Positions 42,488 to 55,262 of a DNA stretch of 64,000 nucleotides are shown one piece after another; the stretch's first letter is position 1; each line of letters starts with the position of its first letter. The notes beneath the pieces are model-generated. The model was not told where the DNA came from. It saw only the letters and a list, made by a program, of their open reading frames with translations, and did not search any database. The stretch lies in NCBI GenBank assembly GCA_963556695.1, contig CAUWAG010000004.1:682001-746000 (forward strand), given 5' to 3'. A program made the translations under genes and the position numbers. Origin of the DNA: Anthostomella pinea (Eukaryota > Ascomycota > Sordariomycetes > Xylariales > Xylariaceae).

Positions 42488-45040
42488 ATGCAGCCCAACA
42501 CATACCCCCCCATTCTCCCAGCCCCTGCCCCAGCCGCGCCAGTTGGTGAGAACCCGTCCGCCTCCAAAGCCCGTAGCAAAGCGAACAAGGACATCGCCGC
42601 CCGGAAACGGATCGGTACGCAGCTTGCCTGCGAAGAGTGTCGCGCTCGGAAGACCCGAGTAATTATAAAATCTGCTTCCTCCTCCTTCTCCTTCTCCCTC
42701 TCCCTCTCCCTCTGCCCGCGGCTGTCAAGTGTTGATCCCCGTAGTGCAACGGTGCGCGGCCCATGTGTGCTCACTGCGTCAAGCGTGGACTACCCACATG
42801 TGTCTACCGCGATAGGACCGTCACGGTGCTTCAAGTTTCTTCACAGGTCCTGGACCTCCTCATGTCGCTGCCCGAAGACCGCTCTGTGAAGCTTCTCTAC
42901 TTCTTGAGAGACAAGCAAGATCCTACTTCGGCCTTGTCGTCTTTCAATCTGGATACAGACGACACCGACGGTGAGGAAGACCTAGCCACACCTGAATCGA
43001 CTCCAGGCTCCCTCGAGTCCGAACTTAGGGAGCATAACTCGACGGCGTATATGTCCTTGCGCCCCATCAATAACTCCGAGTTGGCCAGGAGCCATCTGCT
43101 TCGTCCGTTTCGGGACCACGCACTGGTTGGTGAAGACGTGCTCATGGACGGATCCACGGATGTAAAGTAAGTGGGCACATCTGTTTCGAAATCACTTTGT
43201 TCGGCCCTCTTGAAAATGATTTTTAACATAGTCTCTTTAGTTCGATGCCTGACTACGAGGGACAGAGTCAGGCAGGAGACAATGCTGCGGACGGGAGTGG
43301 AGGGGTCAGGCTCGATGCTGATTCAGCCATAAGACAGTTTCGAGCCCCCCTTTCTCCTCCCAGTGAAGTGCCATACTGCGACGAGCGACTCCACCACCTG
43401 AACGTCGCAGCTTGGACAGACATACAAATCTCTAATGACTTTGCTGCTCGGGTGATCTCCTTATACATCACGACAGACCATCCACTTCTGGGTCTTTTCA
43501 GTCCGAGTCTCTTCATTACCGATCTAGTCAACCAACAGGGAAGATACTGCTCGAGATTCCTCTTCCACGCTGTCATGTATTTGGGATGTGTGAGTATAAG
43601 CGGAAATGCGAGACCACAAGATAAGCTTAGCTGATGAGGTTACAGCTCATGTATAGCGCATTCGATCAGAGTGCGGCTCGGACGGCCGAGTCTTTCTGCG
43701 CAAAGGCCGAGGAAATGTGGGCCCAAGAGAAAGAAGGCGACTCGTACAACGCTATGGCCGGTGCAGTCTTGCTCAGCTTATCCTACGTGGGGCAGGGCAA
43801 GGATCACGAAATTATCATCTTCACGAAGGCCGCTCTGAGCATGGGCATCCGCTTAGGTCTCTTTGGGAACTTGGAAACTGCGGCCAGGGGCCCTGGCGAG
43901 ACGCTGTCCGAGGAAGATGTGACTGCCAGCTGCTATGCGGCGTGGGGCGTATTCAACTGGAATGTGTAAGTCGGACAACTCCCGCACTCGCCATGACAAC
44001 GGCTTACCTTTCGTGATAGGCTTGTTTCACTATTCTACCGCCAGCCAGGCACTGAGTGCCCACCGCGCCCTCCTATACTACCTATCCCGGAGGGAGCGAT
44101 AGCCCAGCAGGGCATCGTGCCTCGAGACGTTCATGAAGTCGATGAAGCTCTTGTAGGGAATACGTTCCCCGCACTTTGTCGCTTCTGGTTGATCATTCAT
44201 GGAGCTCGATGGATTTATTACCCAGGGAAGAGCATCCCGGACAGTAACTTTCAGATGGCTTTAGCAGAGCACAAGTTTAGGGAGTTGATCGCCTGGGCGC
44301 AGAATCTCCCACCCTCTCTGCTCCGACGAGAAGGGAGTCCACACTACGTGGCCGTTATTCAGTAAGTCTTTGTGGTTCTGAAAAGCTCAAGTCCAATGAC
44401 TACCGCCGAGGATGATGGCTTCAGACGAATGTGCTAACCGGGGTGTAGTATATGGTTCCATTCGGTGATCCTCGACATCTTCCGGCCCTTTATCGGAAGG
44501 CCAAGTGATTTACGACCTCGTATGGGGACTTTCTCAGCGGTAGACAGCACCCCAGACACAGCGTACACTGCATCGACGAACCAACTCAAGCATCTTATTG
44601 TCGAGTACCGCACAAATCACGCTGCATCTACATACACGATCCTCTGGCATACCGGGCTCATCTACCTGGCAAACGCTATGTTGCACAACACCAAAGACCC
44701 GGAGTGGCGTCTCTACTTCCTCTTGTGCATCTATGGTTATGAGAGTCTGAGTCGGCCATACCGCGTATCCGAAGTCATTGTGCAGGGCCTGCTATCAATG
44801 ACACTACGGGATACCAACATGTCGGTAGACGACGCTCGGCAGATCATGGCCGAACTCAAGGAGAACAGGCTAGACAATGTAAAGAAGGACATGGAAGAAC
44901 AAGTGCGAGCCACGTTCATGGGCGACCTGGATCTCGCCTTCACAGATCCCGAGCAGGCAAAGGTTGAGACTCTGGCAGGAGAGTTTGACAACTTGGCTCT
45001 CTTCCAAGATTTTATCAACCAAGATAAGATGTCAGACTGA
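42488..45040 (+). CDS. Zn2Cys6 transcription factor with fungal-specific regulatory domain
   Basis: Six exons (42488-42658, 42745-43166, 43241-43589, 43646-43965, 44020-44361, 44449-45040) keep phase to 731 aa. The zinc cluster is split by intron 1, which lies between CEECRARKTR and CNGARPMCAHCVKRG: Cys48, 51, 58, 65, 68 and 76. An acidic stretch (DTDDTDGEEDLATPEST) follows. The middle region has RFLFHAVMYLGC and SMGIRLGLFGN, the last exon FHSVILDIFRPFIG, all typical of the fungal-specific domain. It is a nuclear activator or repressor with unknown targets; the overall style recalls the NirA/Nit-4 group but I would not name it. All introns are 54-87 nt with GTAATT, GTAAGT or GTGAGT donors. 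Confidence 0.9.
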
Positions 45041-46592
45041 GTTTCAAGATGTCCGCGATGGACGATGGAAACAATGGGGGCTAATGCACGTTATTCCAGA
45101 GGTTGGGGTGATTTGCTGGGCTTGGGGTGTTATCACTCGGCGTTGATCAATAATTGCACACATGTACTCAATCACATTATCAAACGCGTGCCTTTCCGCG
45201 TGCTGCGATACCATCACGATGAATTGGAATAATTGGCCTTCCGTACGTCATGGTGTTCTATTCGGGGCCTCTTCAGATATGTACTCGGTTGCACCTTTGC
45301 GACAGTGAGGAGTGGAATCTCTTCACCTGGTCACGCTACTCATACTCACGAGGCTCATGAAAAGTGCAGCAGGTTGCGGTCGAATATGTCTATAAATTAC
45401 TCATACAGAGACCACTCAGACCAGATCTTATGCTCAAAGTTTTTGTCATATCTGGTGATGATAAATAATAAAATCTCGTCTGTCGTTGTCCGCCGTCTGC
45501 TTCATTGCTCGCCGCTCTCGTATCGCGTCCATCTCGCTGCCGCCCGAGCTATGGTAGGTAGCGAAGACGGCCTAGGTAATAAAACCACAACCACACCGTC
45601 GGGCTATCACAGCAGGCGGTGGATCATACTACACAGACCTAGATACCAAATGCAATGCGCGAGTCTGGCGGTAACAGCCTGCCTACGTGTTGCTGAGGTT
45701 GTCTATTGCCTACCTACTAGGTTGCGTACTTGACTCCCGTCCCCGCGGACACGCCAGATCCGGGGTCAGGCAAGCATGACGCGACATGCCATCACACCGT
45801 AACCCTTGAATCGTACGCACAGTCCGTCCGTACATACCTGACTGACTCCCGTCGCCACAGACCCCCGCCCGCGTGCGTGCGGGTGTAATACTCCCTGACA
45901 GATCTTACACTGCGTAGGTGTATATCCGAATTTACCGCCGGCACCCGACTGTCAGTCATCCAGTCTGTCTTCCCCGGTTGCATGTTCCCGGCGTGGGGAG
46001 GTGACGGGAAGCTCTAACCTATTTCTCATTCGCCACCAACGTGGTCGGCGACTGCATCGATCCCGCAGCTCGTACGCCACACGGATGGATGCTCCCGGCC
46101 CTTCTCCGTGGGGCCCCGCCTCGTCAAGCAGGCAGGCAGGAAGTCAGATTTGCGTCAGATTTCCGTCGGATACACGACCCGGGTGGTGTATACAAGCGAG
46201 GGGAGGGGGCCATCGTGGAAGGTTGGCGGCGTCGACAAATAGCCAGCCTGTGGTCTCACCTCGTCCATGACACTTCAAGTCTTCACTTTCAGTGTTCTTA
46301 TCCTCAAGTCTTTCATTTCAGTGTTCTTATTTATTGGCTTCATAGAAACAGGGCATCTGCGCCGCTGTTGTTCATCATCATGCAAGTACATATATCGTCG
46401 TTACCTCCACCCGGCGAGACACACAGAACGCCTCATAGCTCTTTCCTTTTCTGCACACGCCTGATACCACGCTCCAGCTCAGAGCGTGTTGCAGCTCACT
46501 AGGGCCGCCGACTACGGTCCGGGTATACCATACCACACTCGACGAGACTTGTCACCTAGTCGGTCAGCACCCCGCCCAAGCAACCGCGGCGC
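45041..46592. other. Intergenic, nothing recognised
   Basis: Lies between the 3' ends of two convergent regulator genes. Short ORFs only. Confidence 0.5.
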
Positions 46593-47984
46593 TCATTTCA
46601 AGTCCCGCGCCGCCTTGGCGATGTAGGCATCGATGACTTGGCTGCTGCATCCGGTATGTCTCAGGATCTCGTGCTTCAGGCCGAGAACTTCGTCCTTGAG
46701 CTGGTCGATGCCGGCCAACAGGACGCGGTTCTGTTGCGAGAGGGCACGATCGCGCTCTTTCAGCTCGTGCTCGCTGACCTTGGCTTTTCTCCGGCATCTA
46801 TACGTCGCAGGCAAGTCAGCAGTTTGCTTTACCAACAGCTTGTGATAGTGGGCGATGTCTTTCGAAGGAAGAAAGAAACATCCTCCACAAAAACCAAAGA
46901 AGCCATGGGCATGTTCAAGGTCTCCCGGCTGAGGATATTCGGGCATATTCGACGCATGCTGCCGCCCAGTGGGCTGGTGGAGTCGAGAAGGATTATGGCA
47001 ACTTACTTGGCCGCTGCTTTCTTGTTGCGGTCACGCTCCAGTTGCGTCTTCCGCTTGTCTATATGGGATGACGGCTGATTGCTGGCGGTATTCGTCGACG
47101 AAGTGCTCTGCTGCCTGTTTTGTCTTCTCGCTGCTGGCTTCTCCGCTGGTTCGGGGCCTGTCTTCACCGTCCGGGAGGGGTGGATGGTCCCGCAGTCCAC
47201 GGGCTGAATGGGGTCATTGTTATTCATGAAGTCCAGCGACGGTATAGGTAAACCCATGCGATGGGCTGATCGCTGATAAGGGTTATCGTATGCGGCTTGC
47301 GGTCGTTCAGAGCACCCGGGTTTAGTTGCGCGGATGGAAGCCTCGTCGTGGGTGCAGGGAGGATACTGGTCTGGTGTCAGTTGAGCTTCGACGAGTTGGA
47401 ATTGCAAAGGGACTGACTTGGTCGAAATGACTCTCGACGGTATCATTTGGGGCGGCGACGGCCGGTGTCAGGTTGGACCAATCCATGAGCGGCTCCGATA
47501 GCAAGTACAAGGGGTCACTCGCCATCGATGTGGTGATGATGGGCAAGATCAAGTCGTCGGCGACAAAGAAGTTGGATTCGGTTGTGGTTGGGGAGCATGT
47601 GTTGTGGGGGAAGGCGGGGTCGAACATAAGGGTATGACTGGGCATAGGCTCGACGTCGATGCTGTCGCGCGTACTATGGTCTTTGCCGGGCGAGAAGCCG
47701 CCGGGGCTGTTCTCGTCGGGTGTGGTATGGCCATGTGTGCTGTTGGAGGGCAGGCTCTCGAACAGCGTGCTCCGAGGAGTTGTGTTCGTGGAGGATACGA
47801 TTCCGTTGGGGGTTTCCTCGTCGCGCATGGTGTTGTCAGGCAGTACCTTGTCTTTTTGCAAGTCGAACATGCTCTTCCAGCTGTCGGCCATGGTGTAGGA
47901 CAGCCAGTCCTCGCCGGAACACCTGCGCGTGCTACTCCGAGTCTTCATGGTGTCATTGGGTACAGGGCTGAGGAATTGGAGCAT
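46593..47984 (-). CDS. bZIP transcription factor (ATF/CREB-like)
   Basis: Three exons, complement(46593..46797, 47007..47365, 47418..47984), give 376 aa; the frame is open upstream but the first ATG is at 47984. The N-terminal 300 residues are polar, with many acidic and Ser/Thr residues and SP/TP sites. The basic region RNKKAAAKCRRKAKV (about residues 301-315) is split by the 209-nt second intron. It is followed by a leucine zipper with five leucines at seven-residue spacing (ELKERDRAL, VLLAGIDQL, EVLGL). The zipper end KHEILRHTGCSS matches Atf1-type fungal factors, which act with stress MAP kinases. It is a nuclear DNA-binding dimer. Intron 2 is long for this window. Confidence 0.85.
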
Positions 47985-48724
47985 GTCCAGGTGTGTGACG
48001 GGGCTGTGGTCGTTGATGTTGTTGTGGTGGTGGTGGTACACGATCAGGTTGCAGGTTGCTGGTTGCTGGTTGATGGTTGCTGGTCGAGAGTGTTCTATAG
48101 CTGGTGAGTTCAGAGTGTTTCCTAGTTAACATTCTTCGTTGAGAACATCAATAATGGCAGACGGGTGACGGGTGACGGGTCTGGGACGCTTCCTTTTTAG
48201 TCAAGATTGCACCTGGCAAATCGAAATCGAAATCGAATGGCTGTGGCAAACCCGGCCAGGCTTCGGGATCTGGGTGTTGCAAACCTGCACGGATATGCTG
48301 CGGCTCCTGTCTCCATGGACGACTAGCAACCGTTGAGAGAGGGGGTAACTATGGGGTGAACGTGTGGGTGTTGCAGGCCCGGGGTGGTGCTGTGTGCAGG
48401 TTGTTGGCGCATAGGTTGCGGGATCCAGCGCGGTAGTGTCCGTATCCCTAGGAGCCAATCAAAAGCCCACAACTTGCTCTCAATGCCGGAGTCAACTCCG
48501 GTCATTGATTGGCGGAGCGGGCTCCGAGAATCGATTGGCCGAGAATGCCCCAAGCTCTATTACTCGCAGCCCCGGAGAATTGAGGCTGCGCTCGCGCTTG
48601 CAAATACCTGAGGTTTCCGCGTGATTATGATCATTGTCAACTGCTGGCAGGTGCCTTCCCTTCCCGCGGCCGGCGCACGTCGGCTTCGGCTTGCTCGCGG
48701 CCGGCGTACCGCGCTAGGTGTAAA

Positions 48725-48787
48725 AATGCCTTGGCGGCTAGCTTAGAGGCTCTTACGAAACCCCTAAGCTAGCCGCCGCAAGCATTC
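48725..48787. repeat. Inverted repeat with 14-nt perfect core
   Basis: GGCGGCTAGCTTAG at 48733-48746 is perfectly complementary to CTAAGCTAGCCGCC at 48764-48777. Pairing extends outward with one-base bulges to AATGC/GCATT. The 17-nt loop includes TTACG. Confidence 0.85.
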
Positions 48788-48789
48788 AA

Positions 48790-49250
48790 AGTAGCTGTCG
48801 CAGTAGCTAATAAAATAGTTGCAATAGTTAGTAAGGTAATCGAAACGATATGCTAAATCTAGCGATCTAATTAGTCGGTTAATAGTATGTTCTTTTTCTT
48901 TTTCTTTTTTTCCTTTTTTTTACGGCAAAACCTTATCGAAAACCAATGCTGTAATTGGCTAAGAAGTGGCTCTTATATAATAACATATCTAGCTCCGGAA
49001 TATAAATCACTTTTAAAAGCCTTAAGCAAATCTATTACTCACAGCCCTGGAAACCCCCTTTTATTACCTTTAACTTATAATACTTGTAATTATAAGCAAT
49101 TAAAATTATTCTTGAACAATTAAAAAGGATAAAGCGGTTGGTTCTTTTAAGTTCTTTGTAACTTAATTCTATTTTGATAATGAAATAAATCGATGATTTA
49201 ATGCTTTCGACTTTGAGATATAGCATTTTTTATTGACAGCAAGCGATGAT
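48790..49250. repeat. AT-rich RIP-like block
   Basis: Composition shifts to AT-rich with TAA/TTA-rich text and T-rich strings (48889-48921). No ORF. Probably remains of a repeat. Confidence 0.45.
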
Positions 49251-50568
49251 CGCGGCAACAGTCAAGACGAGAAGTTTACGGCGAGGTGCGAGGATTCCTG
49301 ATGAGCCAATTTACATATCAAAATACGACGAGCCTTCAATGTTACCTTTGCCGAGACGCGGATTCTGCTTATGCAAAACTTAGTCAAGCATCTAGAATGG
49401 CAGTCCCTCCCAAAAGCTAACTGGTTCGCAATTGAGTTGGTCGAAAGCGCGGGGTGATTGGGGATCCCGTCAGGCGGGAAGTCAATCGTGACGCTCAAAC
49501 CCAAGGTCTAAGCTACATCTCAAGAGTTCAAACTTAGGCTGCCATGGTGCCACCCTTGTTTCCATTCCGGCGCCGGACACCACGCTGGAAAAGCTCACAA
49601 TGCGGACGCTTAACCCGCTTCTGATGATATGATAGATATGCTGCAGCATGGTGTTTTCGCAAGAATCCCATCATGACCAACCACGGGATTCTCCAGTTCT
49701 CCCTTTGCATCCTGTGCCCGTTTGCATCCCAAATCCCGCCAGAGCGTAGATCAATTGACTACTTGGGGGGGTGGCTGCCGCTGGAGGCTGAGTCGCTTGC
49801 ATGTGAAGGGAGCACAAGCGCTGGTCTATGACGGTGCCGACGTCCCGCGGAGGACTGAGGTCGGGCGACTAACTTACAAGTGGCGAGGTGATAGATAGCC
49901 CGAAACGAGTGGGGTTCAAACTGAGACCGGCAATGTGGATCACGGCGCGGCACTTGCCGGACTACCTTGAGCATTGCAGTCTCGGAGCGCGCCCCGGAGC
50001 GAGCGCTGCTGTGATTGGCCAGGATTGGCGCGTTGGCCATGACTCTCCTCCGGGCTGTTATCTATCGGCAATGCATCGGACGCCTATCCCGAGGTTCGAT
50101 GCGCGGATCGATTGACTCCGTCTCAATTGAAACCGCGAGCTCCAGATAAGTATTTGTCGAGGAGAAACACCGTCAAAGCAAAGACTCAAGATCAATGCTT
50201 ATATCCATGTAAGTAGATTTTGTACTCTATTGCCATTCAAGGGGGCGCTTTGTGGATTTTACTACGAATGAGTGATGGGGTGTACAAAAGCAACGAGCAG
50301 TGTATGAGTTTGCCTATATATGTGTTCATCAACTGTCCTGTTCTCCTGATCTGCCCATTCCAGAATTACGAGTTGTGCTCGAAATGGGCCTGAACATCTG
50401 TATCTGGCTGTGCAGTGGGGACCCATATCTATGTTGACATTCGGAACAAGCACATTTCGCTGCGGCAGGGCAGAGCAAGACGGTTCCAAGACCCTCCACA
50501 ATAAAAGCACAGCCGGTTGAGTACACCGAGACAAAGCGCGTCCTTGAATCATCATCCTACCGCCCTAT

Positions 50569-51682
50569 CTATCTAAGGTTACTACAGCTGCTGTCAGAAG
50601 GCTCATTTGCCCCCCAATTGGTTGGCCTTTTGACAGCTGCACAGCACATCCCTAACATCCCATCCATCAACTCCCCACTAAGCCGCAGCGCTCCATCAAC
50701 TCTCCGACCTGTGCTCTCGCACAGCGCCTGAATCTCCTCAACAGCAACGCCCTTAGCAGCGCAGGTCTCGCAGCCTTGCACGAAGACTTGTCTGTTCATA
50801 TATGCCATATGCATGACGGCCACGTCTTCTGCTCCAAAGTCCAACTTTACCCTCATCACACAATAACCATAGGGCGCTGAGCAGCTGTTGTTCCTCAGAT
50901 CAAACACCAAATGGCGAAGGTGACCTATATTGCGATTGACAACGCTGTCCAACCACTTCTTCACCCGACCACGGAAGTGCTCGCCGCTCTTGTGTTTACG
51001 GTTCACGCCGTAACCGTAAATCGCGAAATCATTGCCAATGCTGAAGGTGTTGATAGCGTAGAAGATAGGCAGCGCCTCTTTGTAGATCTGCGAGCAAGTG
51101 CGAGTCACTGCCATTGTTGCGAGAGCCGCCTTCCAGTCCGTGGACCCTTCAGTGCATGCCATGGGGTCGACAATGAGCGGTTCCTCGTTGTCGTCACTTT
51201 GGTAGGCTACGGTGACTGTGAGAGTCATCTCGTAGATACTGTTGCGCAGCTCCGGTAGGAGATCGAGGAACCTCTCGAACTTGATGTTGTCATCTGCACG
51301 CTCGAGATGGTAGATGGTGCGAGCTCTGTACGCCTCTTTGCTTTCGTCGGAGCCCTATCTCAAGTTAGAATCTAAAAATGAACAAAATAGCGTCGGGTTG
51401 CGTCACTTCATGTACCTTTGCAGGCTGGGTTTCATCACACTGATGGCAAAATGTCTCTAGTTCCTGGTTTGTGCATTTCATGTACGGCACCAAACCCCTC
51501 TGAGTGCGGTTCTTCACATCCTGAAGCCGGAGATTGCTCCACGACTCGTCGAAGCGGATGTTTCTGGTTCGAAGGTACTGTTTGTTTCGCGAGGCTGCTT
51601 GGTCGGCCCCAAGAACTGCTAGTTCTGCTTTGGAGGGCGATGATGGATAGAAGCACTGGGTTGTTTGCGTTGTTCTCACCAT
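50569..51682 (-). CDS. F-box-like/fungal DUF protein
   Basis: Two exons, complement(50569..51354, 51416..51682), joined over a 61-nt intron, give 350 aa. The N-terminal part has a CHQCDE pair of cysteines. FLDLLPELRNSIYEMTL (about residues 109-125) is the hallmark of the short F-box-like motif common in fungal proteins, followed by TCSQIYKEALPIFYAINTFSI. Proteins of this style often act as substrate adaptors of SCF ubiquitin ligases, but many are orphan expansions without known function. No leucine-rich repeats or other substrate domain are visible. The start at 51682 is the first in-frame ATG that avoids forcing an unlikely tiny intron. Confidence 0.75.
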
Positions 51683-52705
51683 GTTGCCGGGTTTTACCGA
51701 CTTTAAACTTAGAGTGTGCTGACTTCGAGGACCGGATGTTAAAAGCCATCTGGGTCGGTAAGAAAGACATTGGTCGCTGAGAAAGACTTGGGAAAGAAGA
51801 AGAAGAAGAAGAAGATCACCAGGAATTATGCGCCAATAATAATGGAAAGGTGATCCCTCAGGGTGACCAAATCATCATAACAGGGGTCCCTGATAATGTC
51901 CGAAAATGGACCAATCAGAGGCCAATATACTAGAAGGCTGCGGGTGTTGTGAACCCCCCAACGCGGGGTGCATTAGCGCCCGCAGCCACTAAAGCTACTA
52001 GAAGCCGTATCACAACGTGTGGTTATGATATTCAACAGTTGCTAACAGAATTTACTCAAATACTTGGGAGACAACCCGACAAATAGCATGGCTTTTGCAG
52101 CTCGAAGAAGCTATTAGCTTGTGTGTTGTCCCGCAATCCTGTGGATGGCATAGAATACGATGATTGGTGGCGGCCGAAAGAATTCAGTCCGGGCCGTGCC
52201 GCACGGCTTCGGGCTCGAGTAAATGGTAGTTTGCCGTTCCCCGATCTGTGTCAGATTTCAGAATGGTCTGTATTTGGATAGATCCTTCCGTAGGCCTAAA
52301 GGTGACATCTAGTACTAAAAGGTACCTTACACACCCTGGAAACAAGGTCAGACCCATCCTTTGATCCAACATCCAAAGCCCCTTTTATATCCGTACGTCA
52401 AAGGACCCCTTGACCCCTTTCAGCTGCGGTCAGCTGTAGCCACACCTGACATTTTCGTCCCCCACTTTTCGAAGCAATGGAAGTGAATCACCACCCGCCG
52501 AAGTTGCTTGCTCTCATTTCACGGACTCTCCGGTAAATCACGCAACCCTGGTTCTTTGGCTATTTGTCGGGCTATTTACGTTTCCCAAACAGACCGCGCT
52601 TCTGACTCTGCATTCCTCCCCACCCAAAGACCAAACAACCAACCAATTGAGCAAAATCCCAGGAAAAACAATCAAAACCACCCATCCCCGTCTACTAGTA
52701 CGACC
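51683..52705. other. Divergent promoter region
   Basis: Lies between the F-box-like gene (minus) and the WW-domain gene (plus). Contains a GAA microsatellite near 51,794-51,816. No gene supported. Confidence 0.5.
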
Positions 52706-53623
52706 ATGGGCTTCCTCTCCAAAATTGTCAGCGAGTTTGCCGGCTCCGGCGGAGAGCCGCAGCAACAGCAGCAGCCACAAGGCGGCTACGGCGGCGGCGG
52801 CGGCGGCGGCGCACCCCCGCAAGTCCAGCCACCCTGGGTCGCGCGCTGGGACGAGCCGGCACAGCGCTGGATCTTCATCAACGAGCAGACGGGCGCGCGC
52901 ACCTTTGAGCACCCAGGCAGCGCGTACCAGGAGAGCGGGTACTACCAGGGTGGGCCACCGCCGCAGCAGCAGGGCTACGGCGGCGGCGGGTATGGCGGGG
53001 AGCGGTACGAGGGCGGCGAGGGCTACGGCGGCAGGGGATATGGCGGCGAGGAGTACGCGCAGCAGGAGGAGGAGAAGAAGAGCGGCGGCCACGGACTCAT
53101 GTACGGTGCCATGGGGGCCGCGGCGGGGCTGGCTGGGGGTGCGCTGCTGATGCACGAGGGGGACAAGATCGGTATGTCTGCGCTGTGTCGGTTTCCTGAT
53201 ATCACACTACGCACGCCTCTCGGTTGTTTCGTCGGCGATTGCTACTGCTAGTGCTACTGGTTGAACTTGGCTGCGATGCTAACGGCGGCAGAGGACAAAT
53301 GGGACAATGACAAGGACCGCATCGAAAATGACGTGGCCGACTTCCCCGACGACGCCGCGCGCTGGACGGGCGAGAAGGTAAAGGACGTCGAGGACATCCC
53401 GGACGACGTCGAGGAGGGCTACGACCGCGCCAAGTACGGCGCCGAGCGCAAGTTCGACGACGCCGTCGATGACGTCGAGGACGTGCCAGACGACGTGGCG
53501 GGCTGGGCTGGCGACAAGGTCGGCGACGTTGAGCGCTTTGGCGACGATGTCGGGAGCTTTGGCGATGGGATGGAGAATTCGTATGACCAGGGCAGGGATG
53601 AGGCGAGGTATGATGATTACTAG
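52706..53623 (+). CDS. WW-domain protein with acidic repeat tail
   Basis: Two exons, 52706..53171 and 53292..53623, join in phase to 265 aa. Gln- and Gly-rich stretches flank a WW domain at about residues 41-71 (PPWVARWDEPAQRWIFINE, then TGARTFEHPG). The second conserved Trp is replaced by Phe67, a variant seen in some fungal members. A glycine-tyrosine-rich segment follows, then a hydrophobic Gly/Ala zipper (YGAMGAAAGLAGGALLM) that could insert in a membrane. The exon-2 tail is acidic, with repeated PDDxxxWxGxKVxDVExxxDDV units. WW domains bind proline motifs; partners here are unknown. Start chosen at the ATG directly before the conserved N-terminus MGFLSKIVSEF. Confidence 0.8.
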
Positions 53624-55262
53624 GTGGGTGGTGGCGGGTGGGAGGCGTAGGGGACGGGGTTGGCCCCTCATGCTCGAGCTTTGCGGACATCTTGCTGTCT
53701 TGTACTCTTGCCACGTATGTACGCGGTGCTTGCATATCGGATAGATGGCACACGAGGAGAACGTGAGGAATCGACGTCTTCGAATAAACATCTATTAGCC
53801 ATTTATATTTTTAGGGAGCTTTTAGTGCTTCCCGTCGGTCGAACTCTACTTGGAGCTCTCTATGCCTACGAATACAGGGGAAACCCATAACACCAGACAT
53901 GGCTTGAGAACAATGAGCCGGTTGCTCCGCCAGCTCCTGGGGGTCGAAGTCGACCGGGACTTCAACATCATCGAACGGAGCCTCCAACGGCGCGCTACGA
54001 TCCGTCCTTCTCGCAGCCGCACGACCTAGCAGGCTACGAATTCAGCTTCCGATTTCATGGACCCGGCGTTGCTGGCGAACCTGGAGGTTTCGCTCGTCGA
54101 AGGCATGCACTTCGAGGATATGCTATCGCTACCACTGTCGGCAGAGGGCGCGATGCAGAAGCTGTCCGACTCCGGCTATGAGTCTGATAGTGCAGAAGGG
54201 GCTAGCCGAGACTTCTCTGAGTATATCTAGGATTCCTGGGCCATGAATTTGTGCGGTGGGCGACGAGAACAAGTGGGTTCGAATCCTGCTACGGCGCCCT
54301 TTCTGACCCGGCTTGTGCGAGTCGACAACCAGCACACGACAGTGGAGAGGCCCCATTATCGCAGAGCCCGATAGCCAAGCAGCTTGTCTCCATAACACCC
54401 ACTCCTGTGAGGTTTTTCCCATTGTGGTTTCCCTCGCCAGCAGATAACAAATACCTGCTTCATCCACCAATACGACATATATTGAACGGCTATTGGAACG
54501 ATATGTACACCAGAGGACTGAGGTCCACTGGGTCGCTTTATCTGGACAGGAGCTTTTTCTGACGGAATCGTGCTTGGGTATTGACTAAAACCATCTGGAC
54601 ACTCCAGGTTGGTACCGCTACAGCGAGGATAGGCTCGTTCGCGGATCTGAATGTATCTAGATTGACACCTCTACAGCCTTGCGATGCAATGGCTCTGGGA
54701 GGCGTGGTTTGCCCTGTTGAGGGACTGCACCCACGATAAATAAAATCAATCAATCAATCCTGGGCCATGAAGACGCGTCTGTAATTGGTCAGAGGTTGGA
54801 AGGGGCCTTCATTGACGAGACTTCAGATGTCTGTTGTACTCATTCTCCAAGATGAGCGGATTGGACGATCCCCCAGTGAGGGACAACAACAAGACCCTTC
54901 ACGGAGCAAAAAGCAGTTCCACCACGCGCCGGATCAGTTACGCAACTGAGCAAATTCCGGGCAATGTAGGCCAAGAGACCTTCTGATATGTGAACGTCGC
55001 TGCTGTGAGACTGAGCTCGTCAGGCGTGAGAGAGAACAATCGACGATATAACGCGGGCAGAAATAGTGTGATTCTTATACCCTGGAAGTATTGGGGGAAG
55101 GTCAAAATCTAGGCTATGTCCGCGACAACCAGAATAAGAAACTTGAAAGAACTATGTTTACAACTACTTGCCTCCATGTGCCATTGACGAACGGACTACT
55201 GGGTCCTCCCCGAGCCACCTCAGGGCCCGGTATCATCGCGGGTATCAGAACAAACCAAAATA
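53624..55262. other. Intergenic with a gene fragment
   Basis: Holds a degenerate protein-like stretch (53945-54230, listed separately) and an AATC microsatellite near 54,740-54,760. No intact gene. Confidence 0.5.
53945..54230 (+). pseudogene. Degenerate fragment of a protein-coding gene
   Basis: Frames switch along this stretch. A GC-rich frame reads EPPTARYDPSFSQPHDLAGY around 53,970-54,040, then another frame, with an ATG at 54057, gives 57 residues including HFEDMLSLPLSAEGAMQKL and DSGYESDS, ending at TAG 54228-54230. Codon character and protein-like composition suggest the C-terminus of a lost gene, perhaps a regulator, with at least one frameshift. Family not recognised. Confidence 0.35.

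Larger units (their letters stand above)
47985..50568. other. Intergenic with hairpin and AT-rich relic
   Basis: Up to about 48,600 this is promoter of the bZIP gene. 48,640-49,250 holds a GC-rich stretch with repeated GCGGCCGGCG, a strong inverted repeat (48725-48787) and an AT-rich RIP-like block. The rest shows no supported gene. Confidence 0.55.

Noticed and set aside
50329..50526. 65-codon minus-strand frame downstream of the F-box-like gene
   Set aside because: No ATG at its beginning and no splice link to the upstream gene, which ends with its own stop.
54265..54300. T-arm-like GGGTTCGAATCC on the plus strand
   Set aside because: The following acceptor strand TACGGCG has no partner upstream and no D or anticodon arm is visible.
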